From Paenibacillus pinistramenti (GTDB taxonomy: Bacteria; Bacillota; Bacilli; Paenibacillales; Paenibacillaceae), in the NCBI RefSeq assembly GCF_005869875.1, contig NZ_VAWG01000005.1, forward strand, positions 62,001-126,000: a DNA stretch of 64,000 bases, written 5' to 3'. A model generated the notes under the pieces. The model made no database searches and was not told the DNA's origin. It saw nothing but the letters and a program-made list of their open reading frames with translations. The position numbers and the translations under genes were made by a program. Within the stretch, counting starts at the first letter, position 1. Every line of letters begins with the position of its first letter. This document shows positions 52,515 through 59,668 of the stretch, in pieces.

Positions 52515-52602
52515 TTTGCTGTCCTCCTTCACAATAATTCCTCCTCTATTCTCAGATTATGGAGTTTGTTTATCCATAATTGATGCGCTGAAAGCGGACG
52601 TA

Positions 52603-53172
52603 TCACATCTTGTGCACTCCGCAGGCTGGGGGGGCGGCGTCCAATACCGACTGGATCGTATGCTCCTCCAGGTATTGAAACAGCTGCCGTTCGGCCCCGT
52701 CCATGATCTGTTTGACCAGGCATTCGCTTGCGCCGGGCTTTATTTCAGGCTCCGCCTGCCTATCCTTTTGCTGCATTTCCTTTTGCTGCATTTCCTTCTG
52801 CTGCCTATCCCTTTGTTTCTTATCCTCTTGTTGTTTATCTGTATGATCAGCCGGCTCCTCAGCCAGCAGCCGGTGCTGCTGCGAATTTACGTTCGAACAT
52901 TCAAAGAGATGCTGTCTGCCCTCAATCACCTGAATGACCTTCAGGAAGGTAATCTGACCGGCCGGATGTGCAAGCTCATAGCCGCCCTTCACGCCGGGCA
53001 CTGCGCGGACGATGCCATCCTGCCTGAGTTTAGACATGATCTTGGATAAATAACTTTCGGATACGCCAAGCGAAGCGGATAACTCCTTAATCCCGGTGCT
53101 GCGGTTATGTTCGGAGCGTGCGAGGTACACCAGGGCATGCAGCGCATAATCGGTGCTTTTTGAGAATTGAAT
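52603..53172 (-). CDS. Rrf2 family transcriptional regulator, probable ATT start
   Basis: This is a winged-helix regulator. The Rrf2 family N-terminus, QFSKSTDYALHALVYLARSEHN, is only complete if translation starts at the ATT at 53172-53170. That codon lies eight bases after a perfect AAGGAGGAGA site, with no in-frame ATG, GTG or TTG nearby. The only alternative, GTG at 53130, would cut off the first helix. SYLSKIMSKLRQDGIV is the recognition helix, and VKGGYELAHP the wing. Three cysteines (FECSNV, SECLVK and PPACGV) could bind an Fe-S cluster, but the first two are separated by a Gln-rich insert coded by a 15-base repeat. It may control the divergent RND gene. Confidence 0.8.
   Translation of the reverse strand: MQFSKSTDYALHALVYLARSEHNRSTGIKELSASLGVSESYLSKIMSKLRQDGIVRAVPGVKGGYELAHPAGQITFLKVIQVIEGRQHLFECSNVNSQQHRLLAEEPADHTDKQQEDKKQRDRQQKEMQQKEMQQKDRQAEPEIKPGASECLVKQIMDGAERQLFQYLEEHTIQSVLDAAPPACGVHKM
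52756..52845 (-). repeat. Six-copy 15-bp tandem repeat inside the Rrf2 regulator gene
   Basis: Six 15-base units (plus-strand CTGCATTTCCTTTTG and variants) encode a charged Gln/Lys-rich run, QKEMQ-type blocks, between the first two cysteines of the regulator. All units are 15 bases, so the frame is kept. Confidence 0.88.
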
Positions 53173-53532
53173 GGCGCTCTCCTCCTTGAAATCAAATGAT
53201 CTGAAATTGTGGACATCTGTTATCCGTGATAGTACTAATCGGGTAAAAAGGCAACGTCAAACGAGAAAGCCCCGCATTCCGTTTCCCCAGTGCCCATCCT
53301 CAGTTCCATCCCCAGTTCCGTCTCTATTTCCATCTTCACTTTCCATCTTCAGTTTCTATCTCCGCATTCCATCTCCAGACCAGCCGCCCCTCCGACCAAA
53401 GTCGGGGACAATGAACCGGCGCAGGTCTGTTCCGCCTATCCAGCTTCTTCCATTAGACTAAGTGAGCAAACCACTCACAGACACAGAGACATGACAAAGA
53501 AGCTGAACAAAGGGAAGGGGATTTGAGGGACA
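53173..53532. promoter_or_regulatory. Divergent intergenic region between the Rrf2 regulator and the RND exporter
   Basis: This 360-base region holds no gene. Near the regulator a perfect TAGTACTA palindrome (53230-53237) sits in ATCCGTGATAGTACTAATCG, flanked by CC and GG, and could be an Rrf2-type site. At 53288-53375 there are seven pyrimidine-rich units of 12-13 bases (CAGTTCCATCCC-like). An inverted repeat GTGAG-N7-CTCAC (53462-53478) lies 55 bases before the RND start and may be its operator. No strong sigma-A pair was found for either gene. Confidence 0.5.
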
Positions 53533-56500
53533 ATGGAGAGGTTAACCAAATGGGCATTCAGGAACAAAGCGGCGGTCGGACTGCTGATCGCAATGGCTTT
53601 GGTCATCGGGATGTTCAGCTACACATCGCTGCCGATGGAATTAATGCCGGAGGCGGACAACCCGCAGGTTACTGTAACGGCGCTTGGACAGGGGCAAAAT
53701 GCCCACACCATGGAAACCCAGGTCACAAAGCCGCTTGAACAGGCGGTGGCCGCGGTCAAAGGCAAGACGGAAATGTTCTCCACCTCGGGAGACGGATATG
53801 CGCAGGTGGAATTGTATTTTGACTCCAAGACGGATATGAAGCAGGCCGCGCAGGATGTGCAGAAAGCCGTGGACAGCGTGCAGCTGCCGGAAGGGGTTAT
53901 GAAGCCGTTTGTTGTGCAGCTCAATACCTCGATGATCCCGGTGTCGGAGCTGACCCTTTCCTTTAAAGACGGTTTAACGGAGGCAAACGTCAAGAAAGCC
54001 GAGGAGACGATCCTTCCGGAGCTGCAAAAGCTGGACGGCGTTGCCAGCGTAACGCTGGGAGGCAAGCCGGAGCCCGTGGTGAGCGTCAAGGCGGATGCGG
54101 CAAAAATGGCTGAGAAACACGTCACCTACCCCCAACTGGTGACTGTTCTGCAGGGCCGCAATCTTTCGGTCTCTCTCGGTGAGCAGACCATTGACGGGCA
54201 GGCCGGCAATCTTAGCGTGACCTCCACAGTAGACAGTCTGGATACCCTGAGCAAGCTGCCGGTCATACCGGGCGTCAAGCTGGAGGATGTGGCGTCAGTC
54301 CAGTTCAAGCAGGAGCAGGAAAGCGTCAGCCGCTCTAACGGCAAAGATGTCCTGTTTGCCATTGTAACGAAGGAAGCGAACGCCAATGCGGTGGCGGTCA
54401 GCAAGGAGGTGCAGAAGGAGGCGGAGAAGCTCAGCGATTCTGCCGGCGCCCAAGTTGAGGTAATCTTCAGCACGGCGGATATGGTCGTCGATTCCGTTAA
54501 CAGTATGATGCGTGAAGTGCTGATGGGCGCTCTGTTCGCGACGATTGTCATTCTGCTGTTCCTGCGCAATCTGCGGGCTACGCTGGTTACGGCCATTTCG
54601 ATTCCGCTGTCGCTGGCCGTTACGCTGTATCTGCTTAAAGCTTCGGGCATCACGCTGAATATTATTACACTTGGCGCAGTGGCGGTAGCCGTCGGCCGGC
54701 TGGTGGACGACAGCATCGTTGTCATCGAAAATATTTACAGAAGAATGCAGAAGGAAGCTTTTTCACGGGAAATGATCTTCAGTGCCGTCAAAGAAGTGGC
54801 GGGCGCAATTACATCATCGACGATTGCCACCGTGGCGGTCTTTCTGCCGATGGGGCTGCTGCGCGGCTCGCTGCAGGACTTCCTGCTGCCGTTTGCGCTG
54901 ACCGTTACGTATTCGCTGCTCACCAGTCTGGTGGTGGCGCTGACGGTTGTGCCGCTGCTGAGCTCCTGGATGCTGAAGAACGCCCGTTTGAGAGAGCCGG
55001 AGCCGTCCCGCCGCTTTGCTTCTTTCCTGCGCTGGAACCTCCGTTATAAATGGGTGACGCTGTCTCTGACGGTTCTCGTCTTTGCCGGCTCCATTGCCGC
55101 TTACGCGATGATGCCGAAGGCTGCGCTTGATTCCTCGGACGCAAGCTATGTTGCAGTCGGGCTCAGCTACCCGAGCCATACACCGGTGGAGGATGCGCTT
55201 GCCAAAGGCAGACAGCTGGAGCAGGATTTAATGGCCCAGGATGAGGTCAAGACGGTCATTCTCCAGTCCGGCAACAGCTCGGACAGCGCCCAGTTTGGCG
55301 ATGTCAGCTCTTTGACAGAGGTCACCTACACGATTGCCCTTAAAGAGAAGGCGGACGCCCAGCAGCTGATCGACCATGTGAACGGATTGAAAAAGGATTA
55401 CGAAGGCGCGGTGCTCACCGCCGCTGCAACGGGACTGTTTAGCGGGGGAAGCTCCGCTGTGGAAAATATCGATGTCATTGGCGACAATTTCGCCGACATC
55501 AGCAAGGTTGCCGAAGAAGTGCAGGCTTCTATTAAAGACATTGACGGCGTCAGCAAAGTCAGCAGCAATATGAAGGATACGAAGCCGGTGTACAGCTTTG
55601 AAGTGAACCCTGCTTTGGCTGACGGGCAGGACATTGCCCAGCAGCTTGGCGCCATGCTCCGCCCGGTTCCGCTCGGAACCATCGACTGGAAGGAGAACCA
55701 GGTGAATGTGCTCCTGGAGCCTATGCTGAAGCCTGAAACCGCGCAGGATCTGCAGGCTGTAACCGTTGAAACGGCAAATGGTCCTGTGGCGATTACCAAG
55801 CTGGCTAAGCTTGAGGTCCAAAATCTTCCTTCTATGGTTTATCACAAGGATGGCAAGACCTATCTGCGCATCAGCGCCGAAATGGATCCGGAGAAGGTTT
55901 CGGTTGTTGGCGGCAAAATTAAGGAAGCAGCGGATAAGATCAAGCTGCCGGACGGCGTTGCCTTGGCGGTTGGCGGAGCTTCTGCCGATCAGGCCGGAGA
56001 CTTTAAGGATTTAGGCATGACGGCTTTGATCTCCATCGGTTTGGTGTACCTGATCATGGTTCTGACCTTCAAGACCTTGAGAGCGCCGCTGGCGATTATG
56101 TTCTCTGTACCGCTGGCCGCGATCGGCGCTGTTGCAGCGCTGATGATATCCGGTGTGTCGCCTGACTTCACGGCGATGTTCGGCGCCCTTATGCTGATAG
56201 GTATTGTGGTGACCAACGCGATCGTGCTGATTGACCGGATCAAGCATAATGAACAGCACATGAGCATCCGCGAATCCATTATCGAGGCCGCAGGCGTGCG
56301 CATGCGCCCGATTCTCATGACGGCGATTGCAACCATCTGCGCCATGCTGCCGCTGTTGTTCCGTCCGGCCGAGCAGGGCAGCATCGTCTCGCAGAGCCTG
56401 GCCATTGTAGTCGTAGGCGGCCTCGCTGCCGCAACGCTGCTTACGCTGTTTGTGGTGCCGGCGATGTATGAGCTGCTGCATTTCCGGAAATCGGCCCGTC

Positions 56501-56574
56501 AGCGGAGGGCTGCCGAGCACGCGGTTAAACCTGCAGCTGAGCATGTTGAATCTGCCCCGGTCGCGGAGGCTTGA
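53533..56574 (+). CDS. RND family efflux transporter permease (SwrC/AcrB-like)
   Basis: This is a proton-driven exporter of 1013 residues with about twelve membrane helices, TM1 at 12-30 and two large extracellular loops. The conserved acidic pair of TM4 is seen in VAVAVGRLVDDSIVVIENIYRRM, and the second half repeats the fold with FGALMLIGIVVTNAIVLIDRI. In Gram-positive bacteria SwrC/YerP acts alone, without an outer-membrane channel. Likewise, no membrane-fusion protein gene is adjacent here. Typical substrates are lipopeptides and hydrophobic toxins. It is monocistronic with its own terminator. The ribosome site is modest (GGGAAGGGG, 12 bases upstream, or GAGGGA). Confidence 0.93.
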   Translation: MERLTKWAFRNKAAVGLLIAMALVIGMFSYTSLPMELMPEADNPQVTVTALGQGQNAHTMETQVTKPLEQAVAAVKGKTEMFSTSGDGYAQVELYFDSKTDMKQAAQDVQKAVDSVQLPEGVMKPFVVQLNTSMIPVSELTLSFKDGLTEANVKKAEETILPELQKLDGVASVTLGGKPEPVVSVKADAAKMAEKHVTYPQLVTVLQGRNLSVSLGEQTIDGQAGNLSVTSTVDSLDTLSKLPVIPGVKLEDVASVQFKQEQESVSRSNGKDVLFAIVTKEANANAVAVSKEVQKEAEKLSDSAGAQVEVIFSTADMVVDSVNSMMREVLMGALFATIVILLFLRNLRATLVTAISIPLSLAVTLYLLKASGITLNIITLGAVAVAVGRLVDDSIVVIENIYRRMQKEAFSREMIFSAVKEVAGAITSSTIATVAVFLPMGLLRGSLQDFLLPFALTVTYSLLTSLVVALTVVPLLSSWMLKNARLREPEPSRRFASFLRWNLRYKWVTLSLTVLVFAGSIAAYAMMPKAALDSSDASYVAVGLSYPSHTPVEDALAKGRQLEQDLMAQDEVKTVILQSGNSSDSAQFGDVSSLTEVTYTIALKEKADAQQLIDHVNGLKKDYEGAVLTAAATGLFSGGSSAVENIDVIGDNFADISKVAEEVQASIKDIDGVSKVSSNMKDTKPVYSFEVNPALADGQDIAQQLGAMLRPVPLGTIDWKENQVNVLLEPMLKPETAQDLQAVTVETANGPVAITKLAKLEVQNLPSMVYHKDGKTYLRISAEMDPEKVSVVGGKIKEAADKIKLPDGVALAVGGASADQAGDFKDLGMTALISIGLVYLIMVLTFKTLRAPLAIMFSVPLAAIGAVAALMISGVSPDFTAMFGALMLIGIVVTNAIVLIDRIKHNEQHMSIRESIIEAAGVRMRPILMTAIATICAMLPLLFRPAEQGSIVSQSLAIVVVGGLAAATLLTLFVVPAMYELLHFRKSARQRRAAEHAVKPAAEHVESAPVAEA

Positions 56575-56607
56575 ATAGTGTTTTTAAACTTTTAACTACC
56601 TGGCTTG

Positions 56608-56650
56608 ACCGCCAAAGGCGCAGTATGGCTGCGTTTTTGGCGGTTTTTTT
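56608..56650 (+). terminator. Rho-independent terminator after the RND gene
   Basis: ACCGCCAAA pairs with TTTGGCGGT, with an inner CGCAG/CTGCG stem, and TTTTTT follows. Confidence 0.92.
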
Positions 56651-56694
56651 CTGCCTGGGTCAAAATTTTGGCGGGAATCAATCGTCATAAAGCA

Positions 56695-56723
56695 GTGACA
56701 CAGCGATGAATATGAACTATAAT
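56695..56723 (+). promoter_or_regulatory. Sigma-A promoter of the metNIQ operon
   Basis: GTGACA (56695-56700) and a perfect TATAAT (56718-56723) are exactly 17 bases apart. An inverted repeat CTAATGAATATTAG (56749-56762) lies about 20 bases into the predicted transcript and may be a repressor site. No SAM riboswitch (S-box) core or T-box was recognised in the short leader. Confidence 0.72.
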
Positions 56724-56806
56724 TGCTGAGGATTATAAACTATAACAGCTAATGAATATTAGTAATACAATAAATATCACACCCTGTGGGGAAAGTGGGG
56801 GAGAAC

Positions 56807-57622
56807 ATGATCTCACTGAAGCAGGTGGGAAAAAGTTACGGCGCCCCGGGCAAGCCGGCCTTTTCAGCGGTTGATGATGTCACGCTGGACATCCGTCCGG
56901 GCACGATTCACGGCATTATCGGCCAAAGCGGCGCCGGAAAGTCCACGCTGCTGCGCATGATGAATATGCTGGAGCGGCCGGATACCGGTCAGGTGTGGTT
57001 CGATGGCCGGGATTTAACGGACATGCCGGAGCACGAGCTTCGCGAAATCCGCCGCCAGTCCGGCATGATCTTTCAGCAGTTCCATCTGCTGCATAACCGG
57101 ACGGCTGCGCGCAATGTGGAGATGCCGCTGGAGCTGGCCGGCGTGCCGAAGAAGCAGCGGAAGCAGAGGGCGCAGGAATGCCTGGCGATCACGGGCCTTC
57201 TTGACAAGGCCGGCCAGTACCCTGCCGCGCTGAGCGGCGGGCAGAAGCAGCGGGTGGCCATCGCCCGGGCGCTTGCCCATCATCCGAAGGTGCTGCTGTG
57301 CGACGAGCCGACTTCGGCTCTTGATCCGAAGACGACCGCCGAGATTCTGAGCGTCCTTTGGACGATCAACCGCAGACTGGGCGTAACAATTGTGATCGTT
57401 ACTCATGAAATGGAGGTTGTCCGCAGAATCTGTGACGAGGTTTCGGTCATGGAGGACGGACGTCTCACTGATCAATTCCGGATGCCGCAGCGCAGAGCCG
57501 CCGGAAGCGGGAGTACGGACGGCGAATATGCGGGGGAAACTACGGCTGAAGAGCTCCTCTTTCCGCCTCCGGCCAGCTACCGGGAGCAGCTGCTCGGCAA
57601 GAAGGAGGGGAGTGAAGGATGA
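56807..57622 (+). CDS. metN: Methionine-type ABC transporter ATP-binding protein, lacking the C-terminal sensing domain
   Basis: This is the ATPase of a D/L-methionine importer. Walker A is GQSGAGKST, the Q-loop FQQFHLL, the signature LSGGQKQRVAIARAL, and Walker B LLCDEPTSALD. MetN proteins usually have about 340 residues with a C-terminal NIL (ACT-like) domain that binds methionine and shuts the pump down. This one has about 271 and ends soon after the ATPase core with a Gly/Ser-rich tail, so that feedback domain is missing. ATG 56807 follows GTGGGGGAG; an upstream GTG at 56786 is less likely. It overlaps metI by ATGA. Confidence 0.88.
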   Translation: MISLKQVGKSYGAPGKPAFSAVDDVTLDIRPGTIHGIIGQSGAGKSTLLRMMNMLERPDTGQVWFDGRDLTDMPEHELREIRRQSGMIFQQFHLLHNRTAARNVEMPLELAGVPKKQRKQRAQECLAITGLLDKAGQYPAALSGGQKQRVAIARALAHHPKVLLCDEPTSALDPKTTAEILSVLWTINRRLGVTIVIVTHEMEVVRRICDEVSVMEDGRLTDQFRMPQRRAAGSGSTDGEYAGETTAEELLFPPPASYREQLLGKKEGSEG

Positions 57623-58461
57623 TAGAAGCGGCAATTCCGGCATTACCGGCTATATCGGCTATATCGGCAATACCTGATATGATTGCTTATTCGAAGCAGC
57701 CGGGCTTCCTTCTTTCGAACGCACAGGCCCTGCTTCATTCCATGTCCGCTTTACTTCCTGTGCCGTTTGGTTCAGGCCTGGCTTCAGCGGACTTGTCGCT
57801 GTACGACAAGCTCGTCCAGTACCAGTCTGAAATCTGGAAGTCCATCGGCCAGACCTTCCTGATGGTCGGGATCTCGCTGGCTGCCGCCATCGTTCTCGGA
57901 CTTCCGGCGGGCACGCTGCTGTATCTGTCCCGGAGAGGGCAGATGTACGAGAACCGCACGGTTTCGATGGTGCTTAACACTCTGGTCAACATTATCCGCT
58001 CGTTCCCGTTTCTGCTGCTGGTCGTGTTCCTCATTCCGTTTACCCGGTTTCTGGTCGGCACCTCCATCGGGACGATTGCGGCTTCCGTACCGCTCGCCAT
58101 TGTCGCCATTGCGCATTATGCGCGGCTGGCTGAGCAGTCCCTGCTTGAAATACCGCGCGGGGTCATTGAAGCGGCCCGGTCGATGGGCTCCTCCAGGCTG
58201 CAGATTATCCTGAAGTTTCTTTATCCGGAAGCCCGCTCGGGTCTGGTGCTCGGCCTGACGTCTTCTGCGATCAGCTTTATCTCCTATTCCACTGTCGTAG
58301 GGATTGTGGGCGGCGGCGGGGTCGGCGATTTTGCGATCCGCTACGGCTACCAGCGCTTTGAAATGGACATTACTGGTTTTATCATCGTCTTGATGATCGT
58401 GCTCGTGCAGGCCGTCCAGTTTGCGGGCAGCCGCCTGGCCGCCTGGCTGGATAAACGCTGA
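57619..58461 (+). CDS. metI: Methionine-type ABC transporter permease with N-terminal extension
   Basis: This is the membrane channel of the importer, with five predicted helices in the last 220 residues. Motifs are SIGQTFLMVGISL, NIIRSFPFLLLV, and the ATPase-contacting loop EIPRGVIEAARSMGSS. The family is usually about 220 residues; this has 280. The extra 60 at the N-terminus begin with five three-residue units (AIP, ALP, AIS, AIS, AIP) encoded by 9-base repeats at 57631-57675, so part of the extension appears repeat-derived. The core might alternatively start at ATG 57739 (MSALLPVPFG), but its ribosome site is poor. It overlaps metN by four bases. Confidence 0.87.
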   Translation: MIEAAIPALPAISAISAIPDMIAYSKQPGFLLSNAQALLHSMSALLPVPFGSGLASADLSLYDKLVQYQSEIWKSIGQTFLMVGISLAAAIVLGLPAGTLLYLSRRGQMYENRTVSMVLNTLVNIIRSFPFLLLVVFLIPFTRFLVGTSIGTIAASVPLAIVAIAHYARLAEQSLLEIPRGVIEAARSMGSSRLQIILKFLYPEARSGLVLGLTSSAISFISYSTVVGIVGGGGVGDFAIRYGYQRFEMDITGFIIVLMIVLVQAVQFAGSRLAAWLDKR

Positions 58462-58608
58462 GCAGGCGCTGGGCAGGGCCGAGGGAACGGCCGGTTTCAG
58501 CTGCAGCCCGCAGGTTAAGCTGCGGTTCATATAAATGCCGGGATATCCGGCAGCATTATTTGGGTAATCTTTTTACTTAATAATAGAGAAAATGGGGGTT
58601 TATCTATC

Positions 58609-59460
58609 ATGTTTAAAAAGCTTAGCTTACTTTCGCTCACGCTTGCGCTCGCAATTACTGCGGCAGGCTGCGGGAAGAACGACAATAATGCTGGTAACGC
58701 AGCAGCATCCGCTTCCGCATCTGCAGATTCCGGCAAGGAAGTGACGCTGAAGGTCGCAACGCTTATTCCGCCGATGACGGACATTCTGGATATCGTGACT
58801 CCGATTCTGAAGGAGGAAGGCATTAACCTCGAGAAGGTGGTGCTCTCCGACAATGTTCAGCCGAACGATGCGCTGGCCAACAAAGAAGTCGATGCGAACT
58901 TCTTCCAGCACGTTCCTTACATGGAACAGTACAATGAGAGCAAGAATACCAATCTGGTCGCTGTACAGCCGGTTTACAACGCGATTTACGGCGCTTATTC
59001 CAAACGCTACAAGAACATTGAGGACCTTCCGGACGGCGCAACGATCGTCATTGCGAATGACCCGTCCAATATCGGCCGGTCCCTGAACATGCTGGATCAA
59101 GCCGGTCTGATCACCTTAAAAGAGGGTACCGGCATTCAATCCACGCAGGCTGATATTGTGGAGAACCCGCATAAATTCAAGTTTCAGGAAGTGGATCTGC
59201 TCATGCTGGCCCGCATGCTCGATGACGCAGACCTCGTTCTCATGACGCCGGCCTATGCCAAACCGGTAGGATTGACGCCGACCAAAGACGCGCTGATTAA
59301 AGAAGGGAAAGACGATTCGGACTTTGCCATTACGCTGGTTGCCCGTGAGGATAACAAGGACTCGGATGCCATTCAGAAGCTGGCGAAGGCCATCTCCGGC
59401 CCTGAAGTCAAGAAATTCCTGGAAGAGAACTACGCGGACATTGCAGTTCCGGCATTTTGA
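58609..59460 (+). CDS. metQ: Methionine-binding lipoprotein (NlpA family)
   Basis: This is the extracellular substrate-binding subunit of the importer. A lipoprotein signal peptide ends in the lipobox TAAGC (Cys at about residue 21), and a Ser/Ala-rich linker (AAASASASADSG) follows. The NlpA fold shows LKVATLIPPMTDILDIV, VDANFFQHVPYMEQYN, and IVIANDPSNIGRSLNML. 283 residues, normal length. It lies 147 bases after metI in the same direction and is followed by a terminator. Substrate may be methionine or its sulfoxide; the binding residues cannot be decided by eye. Confidence 0.92.
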   Translation: MFKKLSLLSLTLALAITAAGCGKNDNNAGNAAASASASADSGKEVTLKVATLIPPMTDILDIVTPILKEEGINLEKVVLSDNVQPNDALANKEVDANFFQHVPYMEQYNESKNTNLVAVQPVYNAIYGAYSKRYKNIEDLPDGATIVIANDPSNIGRSLNMLDQAGLITLKEGTGIQSTQADIVENPHKFKFQEVDLLMLARMLDDADLVLMTPAYAKPVGLTPTKDALIKEGKDDSDFAITLVAREDNKDSDAIQKLAKAISGPEVKKFLEENYADIAVPAF

Positions 59461-59477
59461 AAAATAAGCTGCCAAAC

Positions 59478-59522
59478 CAGCCCCGGTTCGGCTCCTAGCG
59501 GAGCAGCCGGGGCTGATTTTTT
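59478..59522 (+). terminator. Rho-independent terminator after metQ
   Basis: CAGCCCCGG pairs perfectly with CCGGGGCTG, and a GCTCC/GGAGC inner stem is also possible. ATTTTTT follows. Confidence 0.92.
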
Positions 59523-59668
59523 GCAGTAATCCTTTTTTCTGGAAGTGAAGTGATTTATAAGCAGTAAATTTTCAGATGGTTTTCAGCTTGTACTCATACC
59601 TGTTTCAGCTAACTCGCTTATTCTGTATACAACAACAAAGAGAGCATCGAAGTTCTGGAGGGGGCGGC

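Noticed and set aside
46463..53375. Tandem repeats considered as a CRISPR array
   Set aside because: The units are 6-15 bases with no unique spacers of constant length, and most lie inside genes in frame.
56651..56806. SAM riboswitch or T-box before metNIQ
   Set aside because: The leader is only about 80 bases from the predicted start. It has no S-box core helices, no T-box sequence and no antiterminator pair.
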